From Clostridia bacterium (lineage in GTDB: Bacteria > Bacillota > Clostridia > Oscillospirales > Acutalibacteraceae): a DNA stretch of 64,000 nt. Location: the NCBI GenBank assembly GCA_900771085.1, contig CAAGMR010000014.1:1-64000 (forward strand), given 5' to 3'. The position numbers were made by a program, and so were the translations under genes. Shown here piece after piece: positions 40,345 to 50,132 of the stretch. The stretch's first letter is position 1. Every line of letters begins with the position of its first letter. The notes below the pieces were generated by a model, which searched no databases, was not told the DNA's origin, and was given only the letters and a program-made list of their open reading frames with translations.

Positions 40345-41346
40345 ATGGCAGGAAAAGCCGATTCCAAACTTAAGACTTTAAGGCTCATGGATATCCTGAC
40401 AGAGCATACCGATGAAGACCATCCTATGCCTGCCAATGAAATCTGTGAAAGACTCGTCGCGGACGGTATTGCCGCAGAGAGAAAGTCCATTTACAAGAAC
40501 ATCGATGTCCTCAATGACTATGGGCTCGACATCGTTAAGGTAACCACTCCGAAGAAGGGTTACTTCCTGGGCGAACGTGACTTCCAGGAGGTTGAGGCAA
40601 AGCTTATGGCCGATGCCATTCAGTCGGCGAGCTTTATCAGCGCCAAGAAGTCCAATGAACTTGTTGAGAAGATTCAGAGCTGCTTCAGCGTGTACCAGAG
40701 GGCAACGCTGAACAATACTGTTTTTATTGACAAGAGCAAAAAGACAACAAACGAACAGATATACATTTTCATAGATGCCATTAACAGGGCAATATCCCAC
40801 AATAAGATGGTAGAGATTACCTACAAGAAGAGAGAAATCATTGCAGGCAAACCTAACGATGCCACTCGTATTCTTGTTGTGTCTCCATATGCCACCATGT
40901 GGTTTGCAGACCATTACTACCTTATCTGCAACCATAAGGATCACGACAACTTCATGCACCTGCGCATTGAACGAATTATTAAGGTGCGCGAGCGTGAAGA
41001 GGACAGAAAACCGCTGAAGAAGATTTACCCTCCATACAGCAACGGGTTTGACACAGCGGATTATGCGTCTAAAATATTCGAAGGCTTCTCGGGCGAGATT
41101 CAGACGGTTACTCTCAGATGTGCCCCTGAACTTTACGAGACCATATATGACCACTTTGGCGACAACCTGAGGGTGGTCAAGATTTACGAAGACAATTCCT
41201 TCATCGCTCGCGTTGACGTAGCTGTCAGCAAGGGCTTTGAAGACTGGCTCCTCAAGTTTGGTACCGGTATCAAAGTGGAAGAGCCGGGCACGCTCGCAGA
41301 CCGCGTCAAAAAGCGTGCAACAGAAATAACCGATATGTACGAGTAA
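40345..41346 (+). CDS. WYL-domain transcriptional regulator
   Basis: The 333-residue protein has an N-terminal winged helix (residues 8-70, NEICERLVADGIAAERKSIYKNIDVL). A WYL domain lies at about 145-215, with the ligand-binding pattern ATMWFADHYYLICNH, followed by a C-terminal WCX extension. WYL regulators respond to small ligands or nucleic acids. GAGAAAGGG lies upstream. It is three bases ahead of queH, so they may be co-transcribed; target genes are unknown. Confidence 0.86.
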   Translation: MAGKADSKLKTLRLMDILTEHTDEDHPMPANEICERLVADGIAAERKSIYKNIDVLNDYGLDIVKVTTPKKGYFLGERDFQEVEAKLMADAIQSASFISAKKSNELVEKIQSCFSVYQRATLNNTVFIDKSKKTTNEQIYIFIDAINRAISHNKMVEITYKKREIIAGKPNDATRILVVSPYATMWFADHYYLICNHKDHDNFMHLRIERIIKVREREEDRKPLKKIYPPYSNGFDTADYASKIFEGFSGEIQTVTLRCAPELYETIYDHFGDNLRVVKIYEDNSFIARVDVAVSKGFEDWLLKFGTGIKVEEPGTLADRVKKRATEITDMYE

Positions 41347-41349
41347 GAT

Positions 41350-41970
41350 ATGAACGAAATAAAAGTTAACTACCAGCTGATACTGGATGAAACCATCCGG
41401 GGCATAGTCGAGAGCGGGAAGCGGCCGACACTGATGCTTCATAGCTGTTGCGGCCCTTGCTCAAGCTACGTTCTGGAGTACCTGACAGATTACTTTGATA
41501 TCACGGTGCTTTATTACAATCCGAGCATTTATCCGCAGGAAGAATATGAACATCGCAGAGACGTTCAGGTTGAACTTATCGAGGCGATGAAAGCGGAAGG
41601 GAAATGTATCGATTACATCCTGGATGAATACAACCACGACGAATTCCTTTGTGCCGTCGAGGGTCACGAGGCTGACCCCGAAGGCGGTGAGCGCTGCCAC
41701 ATATGCTTTGAGCAGCGCCTCAGAAGAACCGCGACAGTGGCCAAAGAGAAAAAGTCAGACTATTTTTGCACTACGCTGACGGTAAGCCCGTATAAGAACG
41801 CAAAGGTTCTTAACGAACTGGGACTTGCCATTGAAGAGGAGATGGGCGTACCATTTCTGGCATCCGATTTCAAAAAGAGAAACGGGTACAAACGTTCCAT
41901 CGAATTATCAAAAAAGTATTGCCTTTACAGGCAACATTATTGCGGATGCGAATTTTCTAAAGAGGTATAA
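41350..41970 (+). CDS. queH: Epoxyqueuosine reductase QueH
   Basis: The 206-residue enzyme reduces epoxyqueuosine to queuosine in tRNA, as an alternative to QueG. Cysteine motifs are MLHSCCGPCSSYVLEYL near residue 28, GERCHICFEQRL near 116, and YCLYRQHYCGCEFS at the C-terminus. These match the DUF208/QueH family, which carries Fe-S and metal sites. Length is normal. The next gene starts two bases after the stop. Confidence 0.93.
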   Translation: MNEIKVNYQLILDETIRGIVESGKRPTLMLHSCCGPCSSYVLEYLTDYFDITVLYYNPSIYPQEEYEHRRDVQVELIEAMKAEGKCIDYILDEYNHDEFLCAVEGHEADPEGGERCHICFEQRLRRTATVAKEKKSDYFCTTLTVSPYKNAKVLNELGLAIEEEMGVPFLASDFKKRNGYKRSIELSKKYCLYRQHYCGCEFSKEV

Positions 41971-41972
41971 GA

Positions 41973-43352
41973 ATGAACGATTCACAGTTTTACACGAAAC
42001 GAAAAAAGGATGAGTTCAGAAAAATGGTCACATTTTTCATGTCCATCCTCATCCTTTTGTCACTTACAGTAGCCTTCGGCTATACATGGGTTCACTACAT
42101 TAACATAGGCCTTATCTGGGCATTCTTCAGACAGGGAAATATTCTTATGATTTCCCTTTACTTCCTTCTCCAGTACATTTTCTCAAGGATTTACGGTGCG
42201 CTTAAAATCGACCTTTACAGAGTCAGCGACATCGTTTATTCCCAGGGTCTCACAACCGTACTGGTAGACGTTATCATGTATCTCATCATGTGCCTTGTAG
42301 CTCGTAAGTTTATTGAGCCGGCACCTGTTTTCATTCTTCTCATTGTCCAGATTGGCATTATTCTCATCTGGGCTTATCTCGCATCATACGTTTACAAGAA
42401 GCTTTATCCGCCTCTTAACATGGTTGTTGTGTACAGTTCACACTCGGCAACAAGCCTTGTTAAGAAGATGTCCGTCAGAGATGACCGCTTCACCATCTGC
42501 GAAGCTGTCAACATTGACAAGGGCATGGATTACATTGAAGAGCGAATCCTCAACTACGACGGTGTAATCATCGCAGACATTTCAGGTTCAGAAAGAAACG
42601 ACATTCTCAAGTTCTGCTATGACGAAGGCAAGAACACCTACGTAACACCAAAGGTTTCAGATATTATCATTCGCTCCGGCGAAAATATTCATCTCTTTGA
42701 TACACCGCTTCTTCTCTGCAGAAATACAGGCCTTACCTTTGAACAGAAGGTTGCAAAGCGTGCACTTGATATTTTTGTAAGCCTTGTAGGCCTTATTGTT
42801 ACAGGTCCATTCATGCTTATTACAGCTGTTCTTATCAAAGCATATGACCACGGCCCTGTGTTCTATAAGCAGAAGAGAGTGACAATGAATGGCAAGGAAT
42901 TTGACATCATCAAGTTCCGCTCAATGATAGTTGACGCTGAAGCAGACGGCAAGGCTCATCCGGCAGTGTCTGATGATGACCGTATTACTCCGGTAGGTAA
43001 GGTTATCAGAGCAATCCGTTTCGACGAAATGCCTCAGATTTTCAACATCTTGAAGGGCGAAATGTCAGTTGTCGGACCACGTCCGGAACGTACAGAGCAT
43101 GTTGAAAAATACACAGCAGAGTTCCCTGAGTTCAAGTACAGGCTCAAGGTTAAAGCCGGACTTACCGGTTACGCTCAGATTTACGGCAAGTACAATACAA
43201 CATCATATGATAAACTTAAGCTCGACCTCTTCTACATTGAAAACTATTCAATCAGAACAGATATCAGACTTATCATCATGACAATCAAGGTACTGTTCAT
43301 GAAGGAATCAACCGAAGGTTTCGATCTTCAGGATAATGGCGAAAACAAATAA
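41973..43352 (+). CDS. Polyprenyl-phosphate sugar-1-phosphate transferase
   Basis: The 459-residue protein has four or five N-terminal transmembrane helices, a cytoplasmic Rossmann-like middle, and a C-terminal sugar transferase domain. Its motifs include KRALDIFVSLVGLIVTGP near 262, YKQKRVTMNGKEF with FDIIKFRSM, and RFDEMPQIFNILKGEMS with VVGPRPE. Enzymes of the WbaP/WcaJ type place the first sugar phosphate on undecaprenyl phosphate. It is 18 kb from the glf-export locus and could start that glycan or another. GAGGTATAAG precedes the ATG. Confidence 0.92.
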   Translation: MNDSQFYTKRKKDEFRKMVTFFMSILILLSLTVAFGYTWVHYINIGLIWAFFRQGNILMISLYFLLQYIFSRIYGALKIDLYRVSDIVYSQGLTTVLVDVIMYLIMCLVARKFIEPAPVFILLIVQIGIILIWAYLASYVYKKLYPPLNMVVVYSSHSATSLVKKMSVRDDRFTICEAVNIDKGMDYIEERILNYDGVIIADISGSERNDILKFCYDEGKNTYVTPKVSDIIIRSGENIHLFDTPLLLCRNTGLTFEQKVAKRALDIFVSLVGLIVTGPFMLITAVLIKAYDHGPVFYKQKRVTMNGKEFDIIKFRSMIVDAEADGKAHPAVSDDDRITPVGKVIRAIRFDEMPQIFNILKGEMSVVGPRPERTEHVEKYTAEFPEFKYRLKVKAGLTGYAQIYGKYNTTSYDKLKLDLFYIENYSIRTDIRLIIMTIKVLFMKESTEGFDLQDNGENK

Positions 43353-43362
43353 GGAGACCATA

Positions 43363-44424
43363 ATGGACGAAAAAGAAAAAAGCATTACCGATAACCTTCC
43401 GGAGGATGCTTTTGAGGAAACTGTTGTTTCTTCAGGCGTCGGGAAGGCTAAACCGGTTATTCAGGACCCATATAAAAGCGGATGCACCGATATCGAAGAG
43501 ACCATTTATGCGTGGTATGAAAACGGTATGGAATTCGGCATAGAAAAGGTCCTTGATACACTTGCACTCTGTGCGCATACAGGCGTAAGAGTTATAGTTC
43601 CGGTCAATATTGACGATAAGCGAATGAAAGCTCCGGGTGGAGTTGTAATTGAAAAGGACGACAACCTTCAGCTGCAGCACATCATGGGTCCAAACAACGA
43701 TCAGTGGCTTCCACTCTTCACAAGCAAGGACGAGATGGATAAGGGTATGCCTACCGCAAGCATGGCTGTTGAACTCAAGGCTGCTCTCGGAATTGCTCTT
43801 TCCGACAAGTCGGTAAGCGGCGTGGTTGTAAACCCTTGGGACAAGGCTCTTACAGTTCCAAAGGAGGTTGTAGAAATTGTTCTTGCAACCGACCCTAATG
43901 ACATTACAGAAGACATGCAACTCCTCAATGACGGCGCCGATGCTTATTCCGAAGGCGATTATGACACTGCTTTCGAGCTTTATACAAAGTCTGCAGATAT
44001 GGGCAACATAACAGCTTTCAGCAACCTCGGCTATTGCTACTACTATGGCCGCGGAACAGAAGTTGACAAGGAAAAGGCAAAGGAATGCTGGGAAAAGGCA
44101 GCAATGTCAGGCGATATCTGCGCAACCTATAAGCTTGGCGACATGTACAGAAACGGAGATCTCCCGGAAAACATGGAAAGAGCAAAGGCAATGTACAAGA
44201 CCGCCTTCAAGCTTGCCCAGAACGACATGGACATCTACAGTTATCCGGATGCTGCCCTCAGAGTCATGAAATACTGCAGTGAGGACTTCGAAAAGGAAGA
44301 ACTCTTAAAGATTTCCAACATGGCAATCGAAGCCATGAAACTCAGAGTTGAGGATGGCGACAAGAACGCCGATGAAGTTTACAAAGAGGTTCAGCTCACT
44401 CTTGCGGAGCTTGCCTTATCATAA
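43363..44424 (+). CDS. SseB-like and Sel1-repeat protein
   Basis: The 353-residue protein has an N-terminal SseB-type domain (about 40-185, PGGVVIEKDDNLQLQHIMGP and GVVVNPWDKALTVPKEVV). A C-terminal helical repeat part of Sel1/TPR type follows (GADAYSEGDYDTAFELYTKSADMGNI, GYCYYYGRGTEVDKEKA, YKLGDMYRNG). Such repeats bind protein partners. AAGGAG lies seven bases before ATG 43363. No enzymatic domain is seen. It is in a run of same-strand genes with queH and tmcAL, with no clear functional link. Confidence 0.8.
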   Translation: MDEKEKSITDNLPEDAFEETVVSSGVGKAKPVIQDPYKSGCTDIEETIYAWYENGMEFGIEKVLDTLALCAHTGVRVIVPVNIDDKRMKAPGGVVIEKDDNLQLQHIMGPNNDQWLPLFTSKDEMDKGMPTASMAVELKAALGIALSDKSVSGVVVNPWDKALTVPKEVVEIVLATDPNDITEDMQLLNDGADAYSEGDYDTAFELYTKSADMGNITAFSNLGYCYYYGRGTEVDKEKAKECWEKAAMSGDICATYKLGDMYRNGDLPENMERAKAMYKTAFKLAQNDMDIYSYPDAALRVMKYCSEDFEKEELLKISNMAIEAMKLRVEDGDKNADEVYKEVQLTLAELALS

Positions 44425-44436
44425 AAGGTGACCCAT

Positions 44437-45630
44437 ATGAAAGTTACAGGAATTGTTGCAGAATATAATCCATTTCACAATGGACACAAGGCACTTATAG
44501 ATATGTGCCGCGAGGCCGGCACCACTCACGTGGTTGCCGTAATGAGCGGCAATTTTGTGCAGAGAGGCAGCGTGTCCATCATGGACAAACGCAGCCGAAC
44601 TGCCGCTGCGCTTAAGGGGGGCGTCGACCTGGTTGTCGAACTGCCTGTGCCTTATGCCGTGGCAACGGCAGAGCACTTTGCAAGAGGCGGCGTAGAAGTG
44701 CTGGACGCACTTGGCTGCGTCAATGCGCTCAGCTTTGGCGCTGAGTGCGCAGACCTCTCTTTACTCAGGAAGGCCGCCACTGCAGCAGTCGACCCGCAAG
44801 TCGACGCAATCATTAAGCAGGAACTGGAGGGTGGTATCAACTACCCGACAGCAAGAGCTTATGCTGTCCGTTCCATTTACGGCGACGAAGTTGCCGGTGT
44901 ACTGGACGGACCTAACAATATTCTCGGAGTTGAATACATTAAGGCAATCAATGCTTTAGGTTCAGATATTGCCATTGAGCCGTTCAAACGCATAGGTTCG
45001 GATCACGATTCAATTACTCAGACAGATGAGTTCGCAAGTGCATCATCACTTAGAATCATGCTCGAGCGTGGAGACGAGAGAGCATTTGACTTTATGCCTG
45101 AGACCACAAAAGTGGAATTCAACCGCATGAAGAATGTCGGTCGTGCTCCTGTTTGTGTAGACGACAGTGAGAGAGCAATTCTTTCCAGACTTCGTATGCT
45201 TACACCTGCAGAGATTGCAAAGGCTCCGGACGTTACGGAAGGACTTGAAAATCGCATTTACAATGCCATCCAGTCTGCGACTTCACTCGAAGAACTTTAT
45301 GACATCGTGAAGACCAAGAGATACACTCATTCACGTATCAGAAGAATCGTTACAGCTCTTTATCTCGGCATCACACCGGAGGATAGGGCAATGAGCGTAC
45401 CATATGTCAGAGTTCTCGGTTTTAACGATAAGGGACTCGAGATTCTGAAGGCTGCCAAAGAGTCCGCAAAGCGCCCTGTTATAACGAAATCCACACGTAT
45501 AGCAGAGCTTTCAGACGAAGCAAAACACGTATTTGAGCTCGAATGTAAAGCTACCAACCTTTACAACCTTGCCACTCCACGCATTCTGCCATGCGGAACA
45601 GAGCTTTCAGACGAGATAGTAATGCTCTAA
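44437..45630 (+). CDS. tmcAL: tRNA(Met) cytidine acetate ligase TmcAL
   Basis: The 397-residue enzyme uses ATP and acetate to acetylate cytidine 34 of elongator tRNA-Met. Its nucleotidyltransferase motif EYNPFHNGHKALI lies near residue 9, followed by VVAVMSGNFVQRG, the family ELPVPYAVATAEHFARG and LSFGAEC. Length is normal. ATG 44437 follows AAAAGGTGA; GTG 44428 lies within that site. A terminator follows and separates it from mtaB. Confidence 0.93.
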   Translation: MKVTGIVAEYNPFHNGHKALIDMCREAGTTHVVAVMSGNFVQRGSVSIMDKRSRTAAALKGGVDLVVELPVPYAVATAEHFARGGVEVLDALGCVNALSFGAECADLSLLRKAATAAVDPQVDAIIKQELEGGINYPTARAYAVRSIYGDEVAGVLDGPNNILGVEYIKAINALGSDIAIEPFKRIGSDHDSITQTDEFASASSLRIMLERGDERAFDFMPETTKVEFNRMKNVGRAPVCVDDSERAILSRLRMLTPAEIAKAPDVTEGLENRIYNAIQSATSLEELYDIVKTKRYTHSRIRRIVTALYLGITPEDRAMSVPYVRVLGFNDKGLEILKAAKESAKRPVITKSTRIAELSDEAKHVFELECKATNLYNLATPRILPCGTELSDEIVML

Positions 45631-45650
45631 GAATCGCATAAATAAAGCAA

Positions 45651-45686
45651 AAAAGACCTTGAGGCACGCCTCAAGGTCTTTTCTTA
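45651..45686. terminator. Bidirectional terminator between tmcAL and mtaB
   Basis: A 14-bp perfect stem AAAAGACCTTGAGG with a CACG loop has A and T tracts on both sides. Confidence 0.9.
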
Positions 45687-46973
45687 TTCTACTGTTCCGA
45701 AGCAGTTTTCCTCGTCGCTTTCGGTGATTTTTACATTTACCATTTTATTGTGAAGATCTTCCGGTGATCTGAACTTAACCGGGATGTAGTTCCTTGTATA
45801 TCCGGTCCAGTATTCACCATCGAAGGTCTCAGCCAGAACTTCAAAAACAGAACCGATCTGCTTTTTGAGGAAATCACTTCTGATTTCAGTGGCAACTGCC
45901 ATCATTTTGTGGCAGCGTTCAGTTTTAACTGACTTCGCAATCTGAGGAGTCATTTCTGCAGCAACTGTTCCTTCGCGAGGGGAATAAGGGAAGACATGAA
46001 TCTTCTCAAATCCGATTTCTTTCGCAAAGCTGATTGTCTCCTCAAAGTTTTCCTCTGACTCAAACGGGAAGCCGACCATTATGTCGGTTGTGATTGTACA
46101 GTCGGGGAAGGTGGAACGAAGCTTGTCGCAGAGGCTCTTGTACTGAGCTGTGTCATAGTTTCTGTACATGCGTCTGAGAGTGGCATCGCTGCCGCTCTGG
46201 AGTGACATGTGGAACTGCGGGCAGAAATTCGGAAGCTTTGCAAGACGGTCAATGGAGTCCGGCTTGATATTGTCAAACTCAAGCGAGCCTATTCTTACTC
46301 TTTCAAAACCCATGGAGCAGGCAAGCTCGATAGGGTCCACGAATGTCTTTCCGATGTCGAGACCGTAGCAGCAGAAGTTTATGCCTACAAGTACAACCTC
46401 CCTGAAACCGGCATCGAGAAGAGTCTGAAGCTCTGCTTTCAGGTCGTCAAGCTCTCTTGAACGGGAACGTCCGCGAGCTGTAGGGATAATGCAGTAGGAG
46501 CATTTTCTGTTGCATCCGTCCTGGATTTTTATGAATGCTCTTGTACGGCCGTGGAAGTCGTAGATGCTGCTGTTTTCATAAATGTCGCCCTTTTCGTGAG
46601 CGATAACATTGCTGCGGTCAAATGTACCGTTGTTTTCAAAGAACTGTTCCACCAGTGGCACTACCTGCCCCTGGTCTTTTGCGCCGACGATTACGTCGGC
46701 CTCGAGCAGGCTTTCCGCTTTCTCCGGAAAGGCCTGCGGCATGCAGCCTGCAAGGACTACACAGGCAGCCGGATTCTGTCGCTTGAAGCGACGGACGGCC
46801 TGGCGTGTTTTCTGGTCGCTGACTGCAGTTACGGTGCATGAATTGACGACAAATACATCGCAGCCTTCGGGATCACTGCAGACAGTGTAACCCGCGAGAC
46901 GGAACTTTTCCATGAGGGTTTCGGTATCGTACTGATTGACTTTGCAACCCAGTGAATAAAAGTAAACTTTCAC
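45684..46973 (-). CDS. mtaB: tRNA t6A37 methylthiotransferase MtaB
   Basis: The 429-residue radical-SAM enzyme adds a methylthio group to t6A37 of tRNA-Lys. The N-terminal [4Fe-4S] domain shows SLGCKVNQYDTE, NSCTVT and LAGCMPQ. The radical-SAM triad is CNRKCSYC near 150, and a TRAM domain forms the C-terminus (AETFDGEYWTGYTRNYI). The start is GTG at 46973, nine bases after AAAGGAGG on the minus strand; a TTG at 46982 is too close to that site. Confidence 0.93.
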   Translation of the reverse strand: MKVYFYSLGCKVNQYDTETLMEKFRLAGYTVCSDPEGCDVFVVNSCTVTAVSDQKTRQAVRRFKRQNPAACVVLAGCMPQAFPEKAESLLEADVIVGAKDQGQVVPLVEQFFENNGTFDRSNVIAHEKGDIYENSSIYDFHGRTRAFIKIQDGCNRKCSYCIIPTARGRSRSRELDDLKAELQTLLDAGFREVVLVGINFCCYGLDIGKTFVDPIELACSMGFERVRIGSLEFDNIKPDSIDRLAKLPNFCPQFHMSLQSGSDATLRRMYRNYDTAQYKSLCDKLRSTFPDCTITTDIMVGFPFESEENFEETISFAKEIGFEKIHVFPYSPREGTVAAEMTPQIAKSVKTERCHKMMAVATEIRSDFLKKQIGSVFEVLAETFDGEYWTGYTRNYIPVKFRSPEDLHNKMVNVKITESDEENCFGTVE

Positions 46974-47042
46974 CTGCAGCAACCTCCTTTGTTTCAGTTC
47001 AGATTATTATACTTTGATGGCCATTCACGGTCAACTTACAGT

Positions 47043-47072
47043 TTGACACATAACACTTAATAATGGTATATT
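47043..47072 (+). promoter_or_regulatory. Promoter of lipase-like paralog 1
   Basis: A perfect TTGACA (47043-47048) and TATATT (47067-47072) are spaced 18 bp, 55 bases before the start. Confidence 0.65.
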
Positions 47073-47126
47073 TTTAATAAGTTTATGGTCTAGTAATGGG
47101 CCCTTATACCTTGGAGGGAAATGAAA

Positions 47127-48335
47127 ATGATCGAGAAAAACAATGATTATCCAGTAATTCTTGTTCCTGGCATGTTCGGCTACGGTGAAAAGAACTACCT
47201 TAGCTATGTTTGCCCTTATTTCGGAACAATTGGCGGCAATGGCCCTTACCTTGTAAATACAGCCGGTCTTGACTGTCATACAGCTGAGTTCAGAATTCTT
47301 TCAGGTGTATACGAGAGAGCATGCGAGCTTTACGCTCAGATCACAGGCACAACCGTTGACTACGGTGCTGCTTATGCTGCTGCTCATAACACTGCCCGTT
47401 TCGGCAGAAAGTACACAACTCCATTTGTTCCTGACTGGGGCAAGGAGAATGAAAACGGCAAAATCAACAAGGTAACTCTTATAGCTCACGGCTTTGGTGT
47501 TACAGTTGCAAGATACCTCGTATTCCTTCTTGCCAACGGTTGCGCAGCTGAAAGAGAAATGGGTTATTCAGATATCTCACCACTCTTCGTAGGCGGTCAG
47601 AATAAAGCAGTTCATTGCGTTGTTTCTCTCGCAGGTATCAATGATGGTACAACTCTCTTCCAGGCAATTGATTACTACGCTGAAGGCGTTCTTGAAAAAG
47701 TAGTAGACGTAGCATATAAAATAGATGCATTCTTCGACAAAAGAAAGGGTGCTGCATCAAGAAAGCTCAAGGGTAAGGATTACCTTGAACAGAAGATGGG
47801 CAACATCTTCTATGAAGCAGGTCTCGACGGTATGGCAGAAATCAACGCAGGCATTTCTGTTGTTGATGATGTTTACTATCTCTGCTACACCGGTGAAGTT
47901 ACACAGGACTATGCAAGATACCTTCCAAAGCCAAAGTTCGGCAAGTATGAGAACCCATTCACTTCAAAGTCTTATCAGCGTCAGCTCAACAACGAGTTTG
48001 AGTTAACACTTCCTATAACCAGAGGTTTCTCAGTAGCTCCAACAGCTATCCTTCTTGGTCGCTTCAAGAACTATCTTCCTGATGCTCCAATCGCAACAGA
48101 GAGACTTCATGCAAACGATGGCTTCGTTAACACAGATAACTCACTTGCTCCAAGCACAGAGCCTGCTGCAGCATTCAGCTCAATCAACACAGCTTACCCT
48201 GGCAAGTGGTATCAGATGCCAATCGAGCGCAACACTCACTTCGAATACATCGGCTTCCCTGTAAAACGTTCAGAGTACAAAGAGTTCTTCCTCGATGTAG
48301 TTTCTACAGCTGCAAGCCTTTTTGACGAAGACTGA
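47127..48335 (+). CDS. Lipase-like protein lacking the nucleophile serine
   Basis: The 402-residue protein belongs to the same alpha/beta-hydrolase lipase family as the protein at 50133 (family I.5-type architecture, VILVPGMFGYGE at the N-terminus). The nucleophile elbow reads AHGFG at residue 122 instead of GHSxG, so the catalytic serine is glycine. The likely acid (NDGFVNTDNS) and histidine (RNTHFEYIGF) regions remain. Without serine it is unlikely to be an esterase; it may bind lipid or regulate its paralog. No signal peptide is present. I chose ATG 47127 with GGAGGG eight bases upstream; ATG 47121 is too close to the site. Confidence 0.8.
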   Translation: MIEKNNDYPVILVPGMFGYGEKNYLSYVCPYFGTIGGNGPYLVNTAGLDCHTAEFRILSGVYERACELYAQITGTTVDYGAAYAAAHNTARFGRKYTTPFVPDWGKENENGKINKVTLIAHGFGVTVARYLVFLLANGCAAEREMGYSDISPLFVGGQNKAVHCVVSLAGINDGTTLFQAIDYYAEGVLEKVVDVAYKIDAFFDKRKGAASRKLKGKDYLEQKMGNIFYEAGLDGMAEINAGISVVDDVYYLCYTGEVTQDYARYLPKPKFGKYENPFTSKSYQRQLNNEFELTLPITRGFSVAPTAILLGRFKNYLPDAPIATERLHANDGFVNTDNSLAPSTEPAAAFSSINTAYPGKWYQMPIERNTHFEYIGFPVKRSEYKEFFLDVVSTAASLFDED

Positions 48336-48371
48336 TACTTTTGAAAAATCAACTTAATTGATTTGCATTTT

Positions 48372-48405
48372 AAGCGAATACCGCTAGCGGTATTCGCTTT
48401 TCTTG
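48372..48405 (+). terminator. Terminator of lipase-like paralog 1
   Basis: A 12-bp perfect stem AAGCGAATACCG with a CTAG loop is followed by TTTTCTTG. Confidence 0.85.
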
Positions 48406-48491
48406 AATTTTAATGAGAATTATGATAAACTATTCTACCAAAACAAGAACAGATTAAATCGTGCTTGATTAATTTTGAAAAGGAGAGAAAA

Positions 48492-49859
48492 ATGAATTTC
48501 GAAAAAGATTATTCCTTAGTTACCCCAGAAATCAGATCGTTAGCCAGTCTTTCTGTCGAAAACAGCCAGATTGACCCTTCTCTCTATGCAGAGCACAACG
48601 TAAAGCGCGGCTTGCGCGATAGCGACGGTAAAGGTGTTTTAACCGGTCTTACTGAAATTTCAGAAGTTATCGGACACATGATTATTGATGGGGTTGATAC
48701 CGAAGTAGACGGTATTCTCAGATATCGTGGTTACAATGTTGAGAATCTCCTCAACGGATTCCCTGCAGACAGTAACTACTCATTCGAAGAAGTATGTTAT
48801 CTTCTTCTTTTTGGACAGCTTCCTACACCGGAAGAGTTCGAGGACTTTAAAAAGCTTCTTGCCCGTTACAGAAGTCTTCCAATACATTTCGTACGTGACA
48901 TCATCATGAAGGCTCCTTCAAAGGACATGATGAATACACTTGCAAGAAGTGTACTTACACTTTACTCATACGATGAAGACACATCAGCAGGCGATCCTGC
49001 AAACGTACTTCGTCAGTGTCTTGAGCTTATTGCTCTTTTCCCACAGCTTTCCATTTATGGATATCAGACATTCAGGTATTATCACGATGGCGACTCATTC
49101 TTCATTCATCCGCCACGTGAGGATTACTCAACTGCTGAGAACATTCTTCATATGCTTCGCCAGGACAGTCAGTTTAATCCTCTTGAAGCAAAGTTCCTTG
49201 ACATGGCTCTCGTACTTCACGCAGAGCACGGCGGTGGTAACAACTCTACATTTACCACTCACGTAGTAACATCTTCAGGTACAGATACTTATTCTGCAAT
49301 TTCTGCCGCTCTTGGTTCACTTAAGGGTCCAAGACACGGTGGTGCGAATATCAAAGTATGTCAGATGTTCGAAGACATTAAGGAAAACGTTCGCGATTGG
49401 GAAGACGAGGAAGAGCTTACAGCTTATCTCAACAAGATTCTCAACAAGCAGGCATTTGATAATGCCGGCCTCATCTATGGTATCGGCCATGCTGTTTATA
49501 CAAAGTCCGATCCTCGTGCAAGACTTCTTAAAAAGCTCGTAGGCGAGCTTGCTGAAGCAAACGGCCTTCAGGATGAGTTTGCTCTTTATGAAAGAGTTGA
49601 GCGCATTGCTCCGGGTCTTGTTGCAGCGAAGAGACATACACAGAAATCACTCTGTGCCAACGTCGACTTCTACAGCGGATTCGGCTACAGCATGCTTAAT
49701 CTTCCTAAGGAACTCTACACACCAATCTTTGCAATTGCTCGTATTGCCGGTTGGTCTGCACACCGCATGGAGGAAATTATCAACCACGGAAAGATTATTC
49801 GACCTGCTTATATGAACATTCAGCCAGCAAGAGAATACGTTCCTTTCGACGAAAGATAA
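48492..49859 (+). CDS. Citrate synthase family enzyme
   Basis: The 455-residue protein has citrate synthase motifs in order: VDGILRYRGYNVENLL near 75, VLHAEHGGGNNSTFTTHVV near 245 with the first catalytic histidine, GSLKGPRHGGANIKV near 275 with the second, YGIGHAVYTKSDPRA near 330 with the third, and the C-terminal AIARIAGWSAHRMEE. It condenses acetyl-CoA with oxaloacetate, or propionyl-CoA in the methylcitrate variant; these cannot be separated by eye. ATG 48492 has AAAAGGAGAG upstream. It is alone between two lipase-like genes, with no aconitase or isocitrate dehydrogenase nearby. Confidence 0.9.
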   Translation: MNFEKDYSLVTPEIRSLASLSVENSQIDPSLYAEHNVKRGLRDSDGKGVLTGLTEISEVIGHMIIDGVDTEVDGILRYRGYNVENLLNGFPADSNYSFEEVCYLLLFGQLPTPEEFEDFKKLLARYRSLPIHFVRDIIMKAPSKDMMNTLARSVLTLYSYDEDTSAGDPANVLRQCLELIALFPQLSIYGYQTFRYYHDGDSFFIHPPREDYSTAENILHMLRQDSQFNPLEAKFLDMALVLHAEHGGGNNSTFTTHVVTSSGTDTYSAISAALGSLKGPRHGGANIKVCQMFEDIKENVRDWEDEEELTAYLNKILNKQAFDNAGLIYGIGHAVYTKSDPRARLLKKLVGELAEANGLQDEFALYERVERIAPGLVAAKRHTQKSLCANVDFYSGFGYSMLNLPKELYTPIFAIARIAGWSAHRMEEIINHGKIIRPAYMNIQPAREYVPFDER

Positions 49860-49867
49860 GAACTCTT

Positions 49868-49897
49868 AAGCCACACTTAAAGTGTGGCTTATTTTTT
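49868..49897 (+). terminator. Citrate synthase terminator
   Basis: A 10-bp perfect stem AAGCCACACT with a TAA loop is followed by ATTTTTTG. Confidence 0.85.
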
Positions 49898-50055
49898 GCC
49901 CAAAATTAATCAAATAGTAACAATTTGATAAAAAAGTCAAAACAACGGCATTCGTATTGGCACAGCCCTTTTTATCGTTTCAATCAGGTTGACAAATTCG
50001 GACTTTGCAAATTGCCCCAGATTTGTATATTTGTAACAGATTAGAGTTGCGTTTG

Positions 50056-50084
50056 TTGAACGATAAGGTGCATTATGTTAAGAT
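50056..50084 (+). promoter_or_regulatory. Promoter of lipase paralog 2
   Basis: TTGAAC (50056-50061) and TAAGAT (50079-50084) are spaced 17 bp, with the start codon 48 bases downstream. Confidence 0.55.
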
Positions 50085-50098
50085 AACTAAGATATAAA

Positions 50099-50112
50099 TC
50101 ACACAAGTGTGA
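50099..50112. promoter_or_regulatory. Palindrome downstream of lipase-2 promoter
   Basis: TCACAC and GTGTGA form a perfect inverted repeat with two bases between, centred about +15 from the predicted start. It could be an operator. No matching site lies before lipase paralog 1. Confidence 0.4.
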
Positions 50113-50132
50113 TGTTTTGGAGGTAATTAACA

